A stretch of 64,000 bases of DNA from Caryophanales bacterium UBA2298 (GCA_002345425.1 DDWA01000011.1:1-64000), one strand, 5' to 3'; positions 1-9,209 are shown, counted from the first letter of the stretch. Numbers and translations: made by a program. The notes: generated from the letters alone by a model not told the origin.

Positions 1-16
1 AGGGGGAAGTTTTTTT

Positions 17-1063
17 ATGAAAAAAGTTTTAGTTTTACTAGTTTTAATGCTTTTGTCATTTGCTTTAGTTGGATGTAACAATAATGCAGAACCAGAAACA
101 TTAATTATTCAGTTCGTTCCTAGTACGACAATCGATTCCGAAAAGCTCACTTTGCTTGAAAATTTGGAAGGAATGTTAGAGGAAAAATTAGCTGCTGCTG
201 GTTATGATGTTAATGTTAACATCGGCGTTGGTACAAGTTATGCTTCAGTTATAGAAGCTATGGTTTCTGGACAAGTACATGTGGGATTCTTGACAGCTCA
301 ACAATACGCTTATACAACTCTTGAATTTCCAGATAAGGTCAATGTAATTCTTACTTCTGTCAGAAATGCTTATGAAATTCAAATTGATGACGACGGAAAT
401 GAAATTACCGACAAAGCTACTTTAGTAGCTGCAGCTAATGCTTCTGGTTATTCAGCTGCTACTACAAGCGAACATAAAGTTAGTTCATATTATTCAATGC
501 TTTTAGTTAGAACTGAAGATTATGCTGAATATGAAACTAATGGAATTGCTGCTTTAGCTGGTAAAGAAGTTGCTGTGCAAACAGAAACATCTGGTTCAGG
601 TTATGTTTATCCATCTTTCTTACTTTATCAAAATGATTTATCATTTGTAACTGGAACTCCTAACGCTGCCAACGGCGAAGTAAAAGCTGTTACAATTGGC
701 GGTCACACTAGTGCTGTTCTAGCTTTATTGAATGAAGACGTAGACGCTACATTTGCATTCTTTGATGCTCGTTATATCACTGATGCTTATAGCTCATGGC
801 AAGATGCAAACCCAGGAGTAAGTATTTTTGATTACACTTCTGTTGTTGCTTTAACAGATCCAATTTATAACGATACTATTTCTGTTGTTTCTAGTTTAAG
901 CGATGGTTTACAAGAAGCTCTTCAAAATGCATTTATTGAAATTATTGCTACAACTGAAGGCGCTGAAATTCTTTCTATTTATAATCATACTGGTTATATG
1001 AAAGCTGTTGACGCATCTTACGAATCTGAAAGAGAATTATATCAATTTTTACATCAAGAATAA
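17..1063 (+). CDS. phnD: Phosphonate/phosphate-type ABC transporter substrate-binding lipoprotein (PhnD-like)
   Basis: This is the extracytoplasmic binding protein of an ABC importer for a phosphonate, phosphite or phosphate-type anion. The N-terminus is a lipoprotein signal: Met-Lys-Lys, a hydrophobic stretch, and a lipobox ending at Cys20, so it should be anchored to the outer membrane face. Residues 28-340 read as a type II periplasmic-binding fold of the PhnD family, with the family-typical pattern near residues 68-90 (GTSYASVIEAM followed by VHVGFL). The start is supported by an AGGGGG ribosome site 10 bases upstream. It is followed after 29 bp by the ATPase and two permeases, so the transporter is complete. 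No C-P lyase (phnG-M) or phosphonatase gene is adjacent, so the substrate cannot be fixed from context. Family is fairly certain, ligand is not. Confidence 0.88.
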   Translation: MKKVLVLLVLMLLSFALVGCNNNAEPETLIIQFVPSTTIDSEKLTLLENLEGMLEEKLAAAGYDVNVNIGVGTSYASVIEAMVSGQVHVGFLTAQQYAYTTLEFPDKVNVILTSVRNAYEIQIDDDGNEITDKATLVAAANASGYSAATTSEHKVSSYYSMLLVRTEDYAEYETNGIAALAGKEVAVQTETSGSGYVYPSFLLYQNDLSFVTGTPNAANGEVKAVTIGGHTSAVLALLNEDVDATFAFFDARYITDAYSSWQDANPGVSIFDYTSVVALTDPIYNDTISVVSSLSDGLQEALQNAFIEIIATTEGAEILSIYNHTGYMKAVDASYESERELYQFLHQE

Positions 1064-1092
1064 TTAAAATTTAACAAACCCGGAGGTATCAC

Positions 1093-1866
1093 ATGATTAA
1101 ATTTGTTGATGTGACAAAAACTTACCTCAATGGGGTTCAAGCTCTCAAAGGAGTAAATCTTGAAATTCAAGATGGAGAATTCGTCGCTATTATTGGCCTT
1201 TCTGGCGCTGGTAAATCTACTATGCTGAGATCCATAAATAAGATGATCGAAATCACATCAGGTCAGATTTATATTGATGGCATCGATGTTAGCTCCATTA
1301 AAGGTAAAGAACTCCGAATGCTTAGAAGAAGCATAGGTATGATTTTTCAATCATTTAATCTTGTGAAGAAAATGTCTGTATTTAATAACGTTTTGTCAGG
1401 TAGAGTGGCTTATCATTCTACCTGTAAAACTATATTGGGGCTTTTTCCTAAACAAGAGAAAATTCTTGCTCTTGATTCATTAGATGCAATGGGGATATTA
1501 GACAAAGCGTTTACAAGAGCTGATCAATTATCAGGGGGACAGCAACAAAGAGTAGCTCTAGCTAGAGCCCTAACTCAAGAGCCAAAAGTAATTCTGGCTG
1601 ATGAGCCTGTTGCATCATTAGACCCTATAACAACCATCCAGGTAATGGATGATTTTGCAAAAGTTAATAAAGAATTTGGAATAACAATTGTAGCCAATAT
1701 GCATCATGTTGATTTAGCATTGAAATATGCTACTAGAATAATCGGAGTTAAAGATGGTTTAGTAGTTTTTGATGGAAAATCTGATGAAATTAATGATCAA
1801 ACACTTGTAAATATCTATGGTAGATCATTGAAACACGATGAATTGTTAGGCGATCCAAATGAATAA
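1093..1866 (+). CDS. phnC: Phosphonate-type ABC transporter ATP-binding protein (PhnC-like)
   Basis: Cytoplasmic ATPase that powers the adjacent permease pair. All nucleotide-binding motifs are intact: Walker A GLSGAGKST at residues 35-43, Q-loop Gln86, signature LSGGQ at 146-150, Walker B ILADE at 167-171 with the catalytic Glu, and a switch His in the MHHVD segment near residue 210. The length of 257 residues matches PhnC. A strong GGAGG site lies 7 bases before the ATG. Its end overlaps the first permease gene by 8 bp, indicating translational coupling. Family assignment rests on sequence motifs and the characteristic phnC-D-E-E gene set; the transported anion is inferred only to be phosphonate-like. 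Confidence 0.9.
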   Translation: MIKFVDVTKTYLNGVQALKGVNLEIQDGEFVAIIGLSGAGKSTMLRSINKMIEITSGQIYIDGIDVSSIKGKELRMLRRSIGMIFQSFNLVKKMSVFNNVLSGRVAYHSTCKTILGLFPKQEKILALDSLDAMGILDKAFTRADQLSGGQQQRVALARALTQEPKVILADEPVASLDPITTIQVMDDFAKVNKEFGITIVANMHHVDLALKYATRIIGVKDGLVVFDGKSDEINDQTLVNIYGRSLKHDELLGDPNE

Positions 1867-2680
1867 GTTTCAAATAACAAACGGAAAAACAATAATAAAG
1901 CCGTTTAATAAAATTTGGTTTATAATTGCAATCTTAATTACTTTAGTTATTATACTATGGCAATTTATAACTTATGATCCTAGTATGATCGATATGAGTC
2001 AATTATTTGTAATTGTAAAACAAATGTTTACTCCCAAAAATACAATACTCTCACAAAGAACTTGGGGAGATTATTTTGCCTTTATGTGGGAATTAAGAAA
2101 TCCACTGTGGATTACTATACAAATGAGTATTGGTGGAACTATAATCGGATCTATTTTTGCAATACCTTTTGCTATTTTAGCTGCAAGAAATGTCTTTAAA
2201 AACAAATATATAAGTGTTCCATTCCGTTTTATCATGAATCTAATAAGAACAATTCCTGTTATTCTATTAGCGATTATTGGTGTGGCTATGGTAGGAACGG
2301 GTGTTTTATCTGGTATCATTGGTTTTACCGTTTTCTCATTTGGGATAATGGCTAAAATGCTATATGAAGCTATTGAAACAGTTGATATGAATCCGTTTGA
2401 AGCCTTAGAATCTACAGGAGCAAATAAATTTCAAGCATTTTCCTATGCGATTGTGCCGCAAATTTTTTCTCCATTTGTAAGTATTCTACTCTATATTTTC
2501 GAACTTAACATTCGTGCTTCTGCTATTTTAGGTTTTGTTGGAATTAATGGAATCGGTGAAGTAATCAGTGTTAATAGACTATATAATTATGATCGAGTTG
2601 GGGCTGCTGTAATTGTACTTTTCATTTTAATTTTCGCTCTTCAATTAATTAACAGTCATGTTAGAGGTAAATTACAATGA
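1859..2680 (+). CDS. phnE: Phosphonate-type ABC transporter permease 1 (PhnE-like)
   Basis: Integral membrane permease of the phosphonate-type importer. Hydrophobic segments are visible near residues 20-40, 85-110, 125-165, 205-230 and 245-265. The cytoplasmic coupling (EAA) loop is at about residues 178-200, around EALESTGANKFQAF, the region that contacts the ATPase. At 273 residues it has the usual PhnE size. The gene begins within the last 8 bp of phnC and ends overlapping the second permease by 4 bp (ATGA), so the two permeases should be made in a coupled 1:1 ratio and form a heterodimeric channel. Two non-identical PhnE copies are a known arrangement in this family. Confidence 0.88.
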   Translation: MNKFQITNGKTIIKPFNKIWFIIAILITLVIILWQFITYDPSMIDMSQLFVIVKQMFTPKNTILSQRTWGDYFAFMWELRNPLWITIQMSIGGTIIGSIFAIPFAILAARNVFKNKYISVPFRFIMNLIRTIPVILLAIIGVAMVGTGVLSGIIGFTVFSFGIMAKMLYEAIETVDMNPFEALESTGANKFQAFSYAIVPQIFSPFVSILLYIFELNIRASAILGFVGINGIGEVISVNRLYNYDRVGAAVIVLFILIFALQLINSHVRGKLQ

Positions 2681-3504
2681 AAAATTCAGAAAAGGTACTA
2701 TCAAAAAAACCAAAAAGATGGTTAATTAATTTAATATTTGGATTATCACTTATTCTTGCACTATTTTTGTCATTCCAAGGTTCAACTATAAACTTATTAC
2801 GTTGGTCTACCTTTGGTTACGCCATAAAAGCTATGTTAAACGGATTTACGGAAATAAATCCAGAATTCCTTTTCGGATATGGATCGCGTCAGTTTGTTGA
2901 AGGTATTGTTTATATGGCTATTCAAACTTTAGCTATTGCTTTTATAGGTACTTTCTTAGGCGCAATACTTGCATTGCCATTCTCATTTTTAGCAGCTGAA
3001 CGAATAGTCGGAAAAAAAGCTTCAAAAATCGGAATTACCATAATTACAATCATTAGAGTATTTCCGGAAATTATCTTAGCTTTAATGTTCGTAAAAGCAA
3101 TTGGGATGAATCCACTTACCTGTGTCATTGCCATCGGTATACACTCGATCGGCATGTTAGGAAAAATGTTCTCTGAATCCATTGATAATATGGATATTGG
3201 ACCTATTGAAGCACTTAACGCAGTCGGAGCTAACACATGGCAGAAGATTCGATATGGAATACTTCCTCAAGTAATTCCGGAATTGACTTCTACTACTTTA
3301 TATCGGTTCGATATAAACATCCGGTCAGCATCTGTCTTAGGTGTTATTGGTACTTTAGCGGGAGGTTTTGGGGCATTATTACTCCTTGCAAGTACAGATC
3401 CTCACAATCAGTGGAATACAATTGCAACATTATTAATAGTTATCGTTGTATTAGTTCTTATAGTAGATAACATATCGGCATACCTTAGAAAAAAGCTTGT
3501 ATAA
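2677..3504 (+). CDS. phnE: Phosphonate-type ABC transporter permease 2 (PhnE-like)
   Basis: Second membrane permease of the importer, 275 residues. It has the same layout as the upstream permease: an N-terminal membrane segment at about residues 15-35, core segments near 85-110 and 125-160, an EAA loop around EALNAVGANTWQKI near residue 180, and two further hydrophobic segments at the C-terminus. The first codon overlaps the stop of permease 1 (ATGA). It is the last gene of the operon and is followed by a hairpin terminator at about 3509. Divergence between the two PhnE proteins suggests an obligate heterodimer (inference). Confidence 0.88.
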   Translation: MKNSEKVLSKKPKRWLINLIFGLSLILALFLSFQGSTINLLRWSTFGYAIKAMLNGFTEINPEFLFGYGSRQFVEGIVYMAIQTLAIAFIGTFLGAILALPFSFLAAERIVGKKASKIGITIITIIRVFPEIILALMFVKAIGMNPLTCVIAIGIHSIGMLGKMFSESIDNMDIGPIEALNAVGANTWQKIRYGILPQVIPELTSTTLYRFDINIRSASVLGVIGTLAGGFGALLLLASTDPHNQWNTIATLLIVIVVLVLIVDNISAYLRKKLV

Positions 3505-3508
3505 AGAA

Positions 3509-3548
3509 AAATCTCGTTTACATAGAACGAGATTTATTTTTATTTTTT
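3509..3548. terminator. Bidirectional terminator between phnE and fbp
   Basis: A 10-bp perfect stem (3509-3518 with 3526-3535) encloses a 7-base loop and is followed by a T-rich run on the plus strand. An A-run on the other side gives the minus-strand T tail. It separates two converging operons. The distal part overlaps the fbp stop region. Confidence 0.85.
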
Positions 3549-5495
3549 TTCGGTAACTGTACCAGCTCGATAGGCATCTAGTAACTGCAATAAATCGTTG
3601 ATGCTTTCTTTAAGTTCTGCTCCCTTGTTGGTGTCATAGATATAAGTTCTTCTAGTATTTAATTCTTCTGAGCGAGTAACAGAAACAATATCTTTCTCTG
3701 AATCAATTAGAGCTTGATAAGTATCAAATCTTTCATGAGATACTAAGAAATAAGCATGTGAGTCAGAGATTAAACTGTATCCACCCATTGTGGTTTTATT
3801 AGAATATTCTTTACTCATTCCCCCATCAATACTATAAATCCTACGATTAGCAAGCACAACTTGATCGCCCTTAGTAACATCCAAAGGCACATGCCCATTA
3901 ATAATTTTCGATTTATTGAAGTCCAATTCAAATTCATCATAAATCATTTTTAGAACATCATCTTCTAGTCTAAACTTGTAATATGGATTATTAATTTCTT
4001 TATGGCTTTTTTTATCACTTAAGAAATATCTTTCAAACGTCTTCATCGAATGTTTTCCGAACAAAGGTGAAGAACCACCTTGCCAAAGAATATAAAAATA
4101 ATCCTTATCAAAGTTATCTTTTTCGTAACGATTTAAAAATGCACTTCTGACCAAACGATCAAATTCATCAAGTAAACTCTTACCATAATATTCTTTTCCA
4201 TTAATCTCTTGTCTCAAGAAATCGCGGTTTTCCGTTAATGGTATCGCCGCATGAAACAGAAGGTTATTATTATATTTTAGGTACATGCTACCATTTTGCA
4301 TCATATAGCGAGCATGTTTTTGCAACATTTCATTATGTAAAAACAAGAGAGTAAGATGACTTAACACCTCTTCTTCATCTTTGTTTAAAGCATAAGGTTT
4401 TTTTGGATTTATCGTCGGAAAATTACTGTCAAACAGAGGATAATCCTTACCATCAATTCTGACAGTTTTATTGTCAAAGTCAATTTTATCCAGCAACAAT
4501 CGATCTTCTAAATTAAATCCCGGTTTTCTGGAAATAACTTCTTTTTCCAATTTAAATTGAATAACACTGATTGCTTTATGAATCTTTGCAACAAACGACA
4601 TGTCTTCTGTTTTATTATAATTTATACTATAACCTTTTGGGATAAACAAACTACAATCATCATTGTTATAATACTTAACAGCTAGTCTAGCGAGTGGTAT
4701 TAAGTTAATACCATATCCATCTTCGAAACAATCAAGATTATTATAACGAGCTGCAATTCTAATCACATTCGCAACCATTACTCTTGAGCCGCTAGCTGCG
4801 CCTAAGAAAGAAATATCATGATTACCCCATTGAATATCAACATTGTTCATACTCACCAATTTTTCCATAACTAGATGTGGTAATGGTCCTCTATCAAAGA
4901 TATCGCCAACAATATGAAGCTGGTCAATCGCTAACTTTCTAATGAACCTTGATAGTTGCAAGATAAACTTATTTTCTCTCTTTGTTAAAAAGATAGCCTC
5001 AATTATCGCTTGATAATAACGTTCTTTGTCTTCATGAGAACTTGATTCATAAATCAATTCTTGAATTACATATGAAAATTCTTCTGGCAAAGCTTTTCTA
5101 ACTTTGCTTTTTGTATATTTAGTTACGATTTCTTTAGCTAATAAAATCATATAAGTCAATTGTTTGTTGATTAATTTCTGGAAATTCTCTCCATTTAACT
5201 CCTGCTTATATTTATTCAGCATATCAGTCGGGTAGTAAATAAAGAATGCTAAGCGGTTCTTTTCAACTTCAGTTAAATCAGGAAAGATCAAATCAATTTT
5301 TTCTTTAATAATCCCTGAAGCATTCTTTAAATAATGATTAAAAGCATCAAACTCACCATGAATATCAGTGATAAATATTTCTGTACCTTTAGGTAAATTT
5401 AAAATTGCATTAAGATTAATTAATTCTGAAGCTACCATCTGAATGGTTGGATACTCTTTACTTAATAATTCTAAATACTTATTTTGATATGGCAT
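3540..5495 (-). CDS. fbp: Fructose-1,6-bisphosphatase class III
   Basis: Hydrolyses fructose 1,6-bisphosphate to fructose 6-phosphate, the committed gluconeogenic step, in the cytoplasm. The protein belongs to the Firmicute-specific class III family, built on a calcineurin-like metallophosphatase core. Metal-binding motifs are visible in order: TDIHGE at residues 43-48, GDIFDRG near 198, WGNHD near 224 and NGHVP near 537. The conserved IDGGMSKEYS segment lies at about 556-566. The length of 651 residues fits the family (about 640-670). A good GGAGG site precedes the ATG. It is the last gene of a minus-strand set with the DUF819-like and GNAT genes. Its presence with pyruvate kinase elsewhere in the window implies both glycolytic and gluconeogenic flux. 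Confidence 0.95.
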   Translation of the reverse strand: MPYQNKYLELLSKEYPTIQMVASELINLNAILNLPKGTEIFITDIHGEFDAFNHYLKNASGIIKEKIDLIFPDLTEVEKNRLAFFIYYPTDMLNKYKQELNGENFQKLINKQLTYMILLAKEIVTKYTKSKVRKALPEEFSYVIQELIYESSSHEDKERYYQAIIEAIFLTKRENKFILQLSRFIRKLAIDQLHIVGDIFDRGPLPHLVMEKLVSMNNVDIQWGNHDISFLGAASGSRVMVANVIRIAARYNNLDCFEDGYGINLIPLARLAVKYYNNDDCSLFIPKGYSINYNKTEDMSFVAKIHKAISVIQFKLEKEVISRKPGFNLEDRLLLDKIDFDNKTVRIDGKDYPLFDSNFPTINPKKPYALNKDEEEVLSHLTLLFLHNEMLQKHARYMMQNGSMYLKYNNNLLFHAAIPLTENRDFLRQEINGKEYYGKSLLDEFDRLVRSAFLNRYEKDNFDKDYFYILWQGGSSPLFGKHSMKTFERYFLSDKKSHKEINNPYYKFRLEDDVLKMIYDEFELDFNKSKIINGHVPLDVTKGDQVVLANRRIYSIDGGMSKEYSNKTTMGGYSLISDSHAYFLVSHERFDTYQALIDSEKDIVSVTRSEELNTRRTYIYDTNKGAELKESINDLLQLLDAYRAGTVTEKK

Positions 5496-5513
5496 TAAAA
5501 TTCCTCCTTGCCT

Positions 5514-6701
5514 TTAAATCATATATAAAAGCCCTAATAAGACTCCTAAGAAAGTTCCGATTGCATAACCGATAGACCCGACTATCAGCCCGGGAACAGT
5601 TAAAGATTCGTTTTTGAGTTGTTTTGTTATGGCTGGCACGAAGGCTGGACCATAAATCCCTGCAGTTGCACAGACAATCATACAATCAGTATCAATTTTA
5701 CAGAAACTTGCAATAATCATATTGAGGATGAATGACCCAACTGTAATTATTCCATAAAGTAAGAGTAACTGTGAAAAATCACCACGAATATCTAAGAAAT
5801 TAACTGATGAAGCAATCGCGAATGAGAAAACTAAAATGAGATAATGTCCTAAAATATTAGTTCCTTTTGTTTCTCTTATTTTTTTATTGAAGGAAGCGAC
5901 AATTCCTAAAACGGTTACTCCAATTAAAAGTGATGGCACTAACATATCAAACATTCTTCCGTCGGGCATACCTTGAATAACCCAAATCACTATTCCAACA
6001 AGAGCACTTAAAGCTGCCATTCCTAAAGATAATAGAAAAGTTTTAAACAATGATTTGTGGGTTTTAAAATCTTTTAAATTAAAATTCTCTGAATTTTCCA
6101 TATTTGAATCTTCTTTTAAATATTTATCGGGCTTATTTTTCTTTAAAACTAAATTCACTAATGGCTTAGCCAGTGTTAATAAGAAAACATAAAATACAGC
6201 TCCGATGATAATATCTGAAAGATTTGCTAGAGCAATAGTTTGCGAATCAAGACCAAAAATATTGGTAATTGCATTCAAGTTAGGTGTACCACCAGTATAT
6301 AAACCAATAGCCGCAGCTGATAAAGCCGCCCCATCAGGAATATTCTTCGCAAAAGCATAAAAAACAACTGACGTAACAATAATAACGCTAAATATCAAAA
6401 TACCAAATGACAACAATACCATCTTCGATAGTTTCTTCGCTTCTTTCAAGTTTGAACTAAACAGCAATAACGGGATACCAATACCAATCGCCGCAAATGA
6501 TGTGATCTCACCAACATCTTTACTTAAAACTAAATTAGCACCTAATAAATTAACTAACAAGACCAATCCAGCAACTACCAAACCTAATAGATAAGCCATT
6601 CCGATAGTCCCCAACATCTTTGTTAATTTAAAATCTTTAAATCTAATAATGAAATATGGAACAATAAAAATCGCAAGCACCTGCAATATACTAACTATCA
6701 T
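5514..6701 (-). CDS. DUF819-like (YjcL-type) integral membrane protein
   Basis: A 395-residue protein with about ten predicted membrane segments spread over the whole length and a hydrophilic cytoplasmic loop at about residues 187-215. The Gly-rich segment GLYTGGTPNLNAI near residue 135 and the repeated transporter-like halves resemble the DUF819 (YjcL) family, whose function is not established. It overlaps the upstream GNAT gene by 4 bp (ATGA) and lies 18 bp upstream of fbp, so the three genes are probably co-transcribed. A permease role for a small organic acid or ion is plausible but not shown. Family call is moderate because it rests on recalled motif similarity only. Confidence 0.6.
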   Translation of the reverse strand: MIVSILQVLAIFIVPYFIIRFKDFKLTKMLGTIGMAYLLGLVVAGLVLLVNLLGANLVLSKDVGEITSFAAIGIGIPLLLFSSNLKEAKKLSKMVLLSFGILIFSVIIVTSVVFYAFAKNIPDGAALSAAAIGLYTGGTPNLNAITNIFGLDSQTIALANLSDIIIGAVFYVFLLTLAKPLVNLVLKKNKPDKYLKEDSNMENSENFNLKDFKTHKSLFKTFLLSLGMAALSALVGIVIWVIQGMPDGRMFDMLVPSLLIGVTVLGIVASFNKKIRETKGTNILGHYLILVFSFAIASSVNFLDIRGDFSQLLLLYGIITVGSFILNMIIASFCKIDTDCMIVCATAGIYGPAFVPAITKQLKNESLTVPGLIVGSIGYAIGTFLGVLLGLLYMI

Positions 6702-7795
6702 TTTGTAATTTCCTTTCCATAGATGCGATATATTTTTTTTACTTCACCGCCAAATTTAGAAAAAGCTTTAAAAGATTTAGGGTTGGATTCCATCATTGTT
6801 CCCGCTTCAAAATCAGTAATTCCTAAACGTTTATAGGCATTAAATATTCCATAATACATATAACCAATTAACCCGCTGCTTTGATACTTTGGAACAACAT
6901 ACTGCATCATGCCTCTAGATCTATTAATGTATTTTAACGGTCTCAATAACTTGAATATATTTATTTTGCCCTTTGTTAATTTAAATATTTGGTTATAATC
7001 CAATAGACAAAAGACAAAGCCAATTGGTTTTAATGTGTCTTTTTCTCTAGCGATTATAATGATTTCTGGATTTAAGAATAATTTTAAATTCTCAGCTACC
7101 TGCTTAATTAGATCAATTGATGGCGCTTCTTGATAAATATCTTCAGTAGTTGCCTCTATTAATATCTGATGTATATCATTAATTTCTTGATCCATATTCT
7201 TTAGATTTATCGGTGAAAACAAAACATCAAATCTTCTCTCAAAAAATTGCGCTAAGAGATGCAATTTCTTATAATTTTCTTCACTTGCTTCAGGCTGAAG
7301 CGAAAAGGTATCGTGTGCTTTTTTGAAACCATAGTTTTCATATAAATCCTGATAATAAGGATAATTATATGAAGTGAAGATTACAGGATCGTCATCAAAC
7401 CCTTTCACTAAAACACCACGACGATTATCCGGATCATATGGCGTGAAACAACCTTCAGAATAACCAATATTAGCATTTATCATGTCATTTTCCATATACT
7501 CTAATAATTCATTGAAAACATCTTGATTATTAATAAAGTCGAAGTAAGAGAAATAACAAACATCTTTTTTAGTTTTTTCATTGAATTCAAAGGTGTATAA
7601 CAATCTGCCCACTATCTGATTATCTTTATAACATAGAATTGCTTTATAGGTTTTATCAACTAAAACACGCTTTTTTAGCTCTCTCAATAGAATATAAAAA
7701 ACAGGATATATATAGTGCGTTTCTCCCTTATATAAATCCTTGATAAAATAAACGAAACTTTTTAAATCCTTTTTATTCTTAACTCTAGTAATCAT
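6698..7795 (-). CDS. GNAT-like acetyltransferase family protein
   Basis: A 365-residue soluble protein with no signal peptide. Its start (VKNKKDLKSFVYFIKDLYKG) resembles a family of long GNAT-fold proteins annotated as N-acetyltransferases (YghO-like), in which a first half of about 150 residues precedes a C-terminal GNAT-like fold. The C-terminal part contains GFVFCLLDYNQIF and the pattern YQSSGLIGYMYYGIFNAYKRLG, consistent with the acetyl-CoA site region. No substrate can be deduced. It overlaps the downstream DUF819-like gene by 4 bp. A run of A/T bases and an ATG preceded by AGGAGAA support the start. Confidence 0.6.
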   Translation of the reverse strand: MITRVKNKKDLKSFVYFIKDLYKGETHYIYPVFYILLRELKKRVLVDKTYKAILCYKDNQIVGRLLYTFEFNEKTKKDVCYFSYFDFINNQDVFNELLEYMENDMINANIGYSEGCFTPYDPDNRRGVLVKGFDDDPVIFTSYNYPYYQDLYENYGFKKAHDTFSLQPEASEENYKKLHLLAQFFERRFDVLFSPINLKNMDQEINDIHQILIEATTEDIYQEAPSIDLIKQVAENLKLFLNPEIIIIAREKDTLKPIGFVFCLLDYNQIFKLTKGKINIFKLLRPLKYINRSRGMMQYVVPKYQSSGLIGYMYYGIFNAYKRLGITDFEAGTMMESNPKSFKAFSKFGGEVKKIYRIYGKEITK

Positions 7796-7849
7796 AAAAT
7801 TTCTCCTAACTAGTATTTTATCAAATTACTCAGTAATAAACAACTAAAC

Positions 7850-7881
7850 AAAAAAAAAAAGCACTACTTTGTAGTAGTGCT
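7850..7881 (-). terminator. Rho-independent terminator after the EncFtn-like gene
   Basis: Stem of 7 bp (7861-7867 with 7874-7880, extendable by one A-T pair) with a 6-base loop. On the minus strand it is followed directly by a run of about eleven T bases (the A-run at 7850-7860). Confidence 0.9.
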
Positions 7882-7900
7882 ACATTAAAAAAATAAGTAA

Positions 7901-8188
7901 TTAGTGATGTTGACCAGCGATTTTGCCTTCTTTAAATAAATTGTCTTTCAACTCTTTATCCAAAACAGGTAATTTTCTTCTCAGCCATTCCAAAGCCATA
8001 GCCGCATGTTCGACCTCTTCGTCTCGGTTATGAATTAGAATTGATTTTAAATTTTCATCCTTTGTAACATTTACTCTTTGGTTATACCAATCGATTGCTT
8101 CAAATTCTTCGATTAAAGATTTGATAGCTCTTGTGATATCCCGAGTTTCATCACTTAGAAGCTCATATGGTTCATGATATTGATTCAT
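7901..8188 (-). CDS. Encapsulated-ferritin (EncFtn) family ferritin-like protein
   Basis: A 95-residue two-helix protein of the encapsulin-associated ferritin family, whose members form an annular decamer that oxidises iron at subunit interfaces. The sequence matches the family along its length: the EEFEAIDWYNQR segment at residues 27-38 and HNRDEEVEHAAMALEWLRR at 53-71. The expected ferroxidase ligands are present with the family spacing: Glu28, Glu58 (+30) and His61 (+33). The protein ends in GQHH, with no Gly/Leu-rich C-terminal cargo-loading peptide, and no encapsulin shell gene is near. A strong GGAGG site supports the ATG, and the gene stands alone with its own terminator. Iron handling is family knowledge; independence from a nanocompartment is inference. 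Confidence 0.85.
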   Translation of the reverse strand: MNQYHEPYELLSDETRDITRAIKSLIEEFEAIDWYNQRVNVTKDENLKSILIHNRDEEVEHAAMALEWLRRKLPVLDKELKDNLFKEGKIAGQHH

Positions 8189-8239
8189 AATTCATTCCTC
8201 CTTTTTGATGTCTTTATTATAACATAAATTAAGTTAAAA

Positions 8240-9004
8240 TTAAACATCATCAGCCTCATTTTCTATTTTTCTTAACTTTTCCTTACTGATAAAGAGTTTT
8301 TCAATTGCTAAATTTAAATTATCTTCGTCCTTAAGAAAGAGAATGCTCAGCTTAACAATTTTTTCTTCAAATAAAATCAAACTTAAGTAAAGTAAAAACA
8401 ATATGTTAGAAACAAAAAACCAAATTTCAAAAATACCAGATTTTCCAAAAAAAATTAACACAAGAATAGATCCAATCCAAATAATAAACAACCAAACCGC
8501 TACAACATTTCTAAGTCTAGGATTCTCGCGACTTACAAATCTAACGAAAGGAATAATTGAAAGCAACAAAAATAAAGCAGTAAGACCTGATGTAATGGTA
8601 TGAACAGCGTGCCAAAAAGGTAAATCTTCTAAAACAGCAGGAATAATTCCTGTAGCTATTAAAGAGAAGGTAGCCAATACGACAAACACCGTACAGGTTT
8701 TGCTTTGATATTCTTCAAGTCTTATTAGCGCAATTATCGCAAATTGAATTGCTAGAGCACATGTAAGTGCCCAAATGATAAATAATAAACGGTACTCAGA
8801 ATTGAAGTGATTGCCGATATTGCTCAAAGTGTAATCAAAAGGACTCTCTAAAGTACCAAAAACAATTGTGAAGACAAGCGCGAATAATAAAAAACTCATT
8901 ACTAAAATTCTTATTTTTCTTTGTTTAATTAAATCTTTTTGCATTTCTAATAAGTCTTTATTATTAAGTTCTTGTGATATTTTTTCTCGATTGATTCTAA
9001 ACAT
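8240..9004 (-). CDS. DUF998-like six-helix membrane protein
   Basis: A 254-residue membrane protein. After a charged N-terminus of about 30 residues it has six hydrophobic segments (about 33-50, 75-95, 105-125, 135-155, 168-186 and 192-212) and a highly charged cytoplasmic tail to the end. The pattern DYTLSNIGN between segments 1 and 2, followed by P and WHAVHTITSG before segment 4, recalls the DUF998 family, whose biochemical role is unknown. It is upstream of the EncFtn-like gene on the same strand (51 bp gap), and the two may be co-transcribed. No function is assigned. Confidence 0.55.
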   Translation of the reverse strand: MFRINREKISQELNNKDLLEMQKDLIKQRKIRILVMSFLLFALVFTIVFGTLESPFDYTLSNIGNHFNSEYRLLFIIWALTCALAIQFAIIALIRLEEYQSKTCTVFVVLATFSLIATGIIPAVLEDLPFWHAVHTITSGLTALFLLLSIIPFVRFVSRENPRLRNVVAVWLFIIWIGSILVLIFFGKSGIFEIWFFVSNILFLLYLSLILFEEKIVKLSILFLKDEDNLNLAIEKLFISKEKLRKIENEADDV

Positions 9005-9181
9005 CTTATATCACTCCTTAAAAAAGTATAACTATATTCTAGCAAATTTAACTAAATAAAATCAAGTGTTACGATAATATTATATAACTTTTGTTTCATC
9101 TTTTTAAAAAAATTGTAAAATATTAATCGAGATTTTTTTCCTTTAAAAACCCCACATTATAGAGCTTTCCTGTAAATAAAA

Positions 9182-9203
9182 AGCCACACTAAAAAGTGTG
9201 GCT
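9182..9203 (-). terminator. Terminator of the opp operon
   Basis: A 9-bp perfect stem (9182-9190 with 9195-9203) with an A4 loop lies directly after the DUF3899-like gene. On the minus strand it is followed by TTTTTA. It closes the operon that starts at oppA or oppB. The remaining 9005-9181 intergenic stretch shows only AT-rich sequence. Confidence 0.9.
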
Positions 9204-9209
9204 AAAGTT

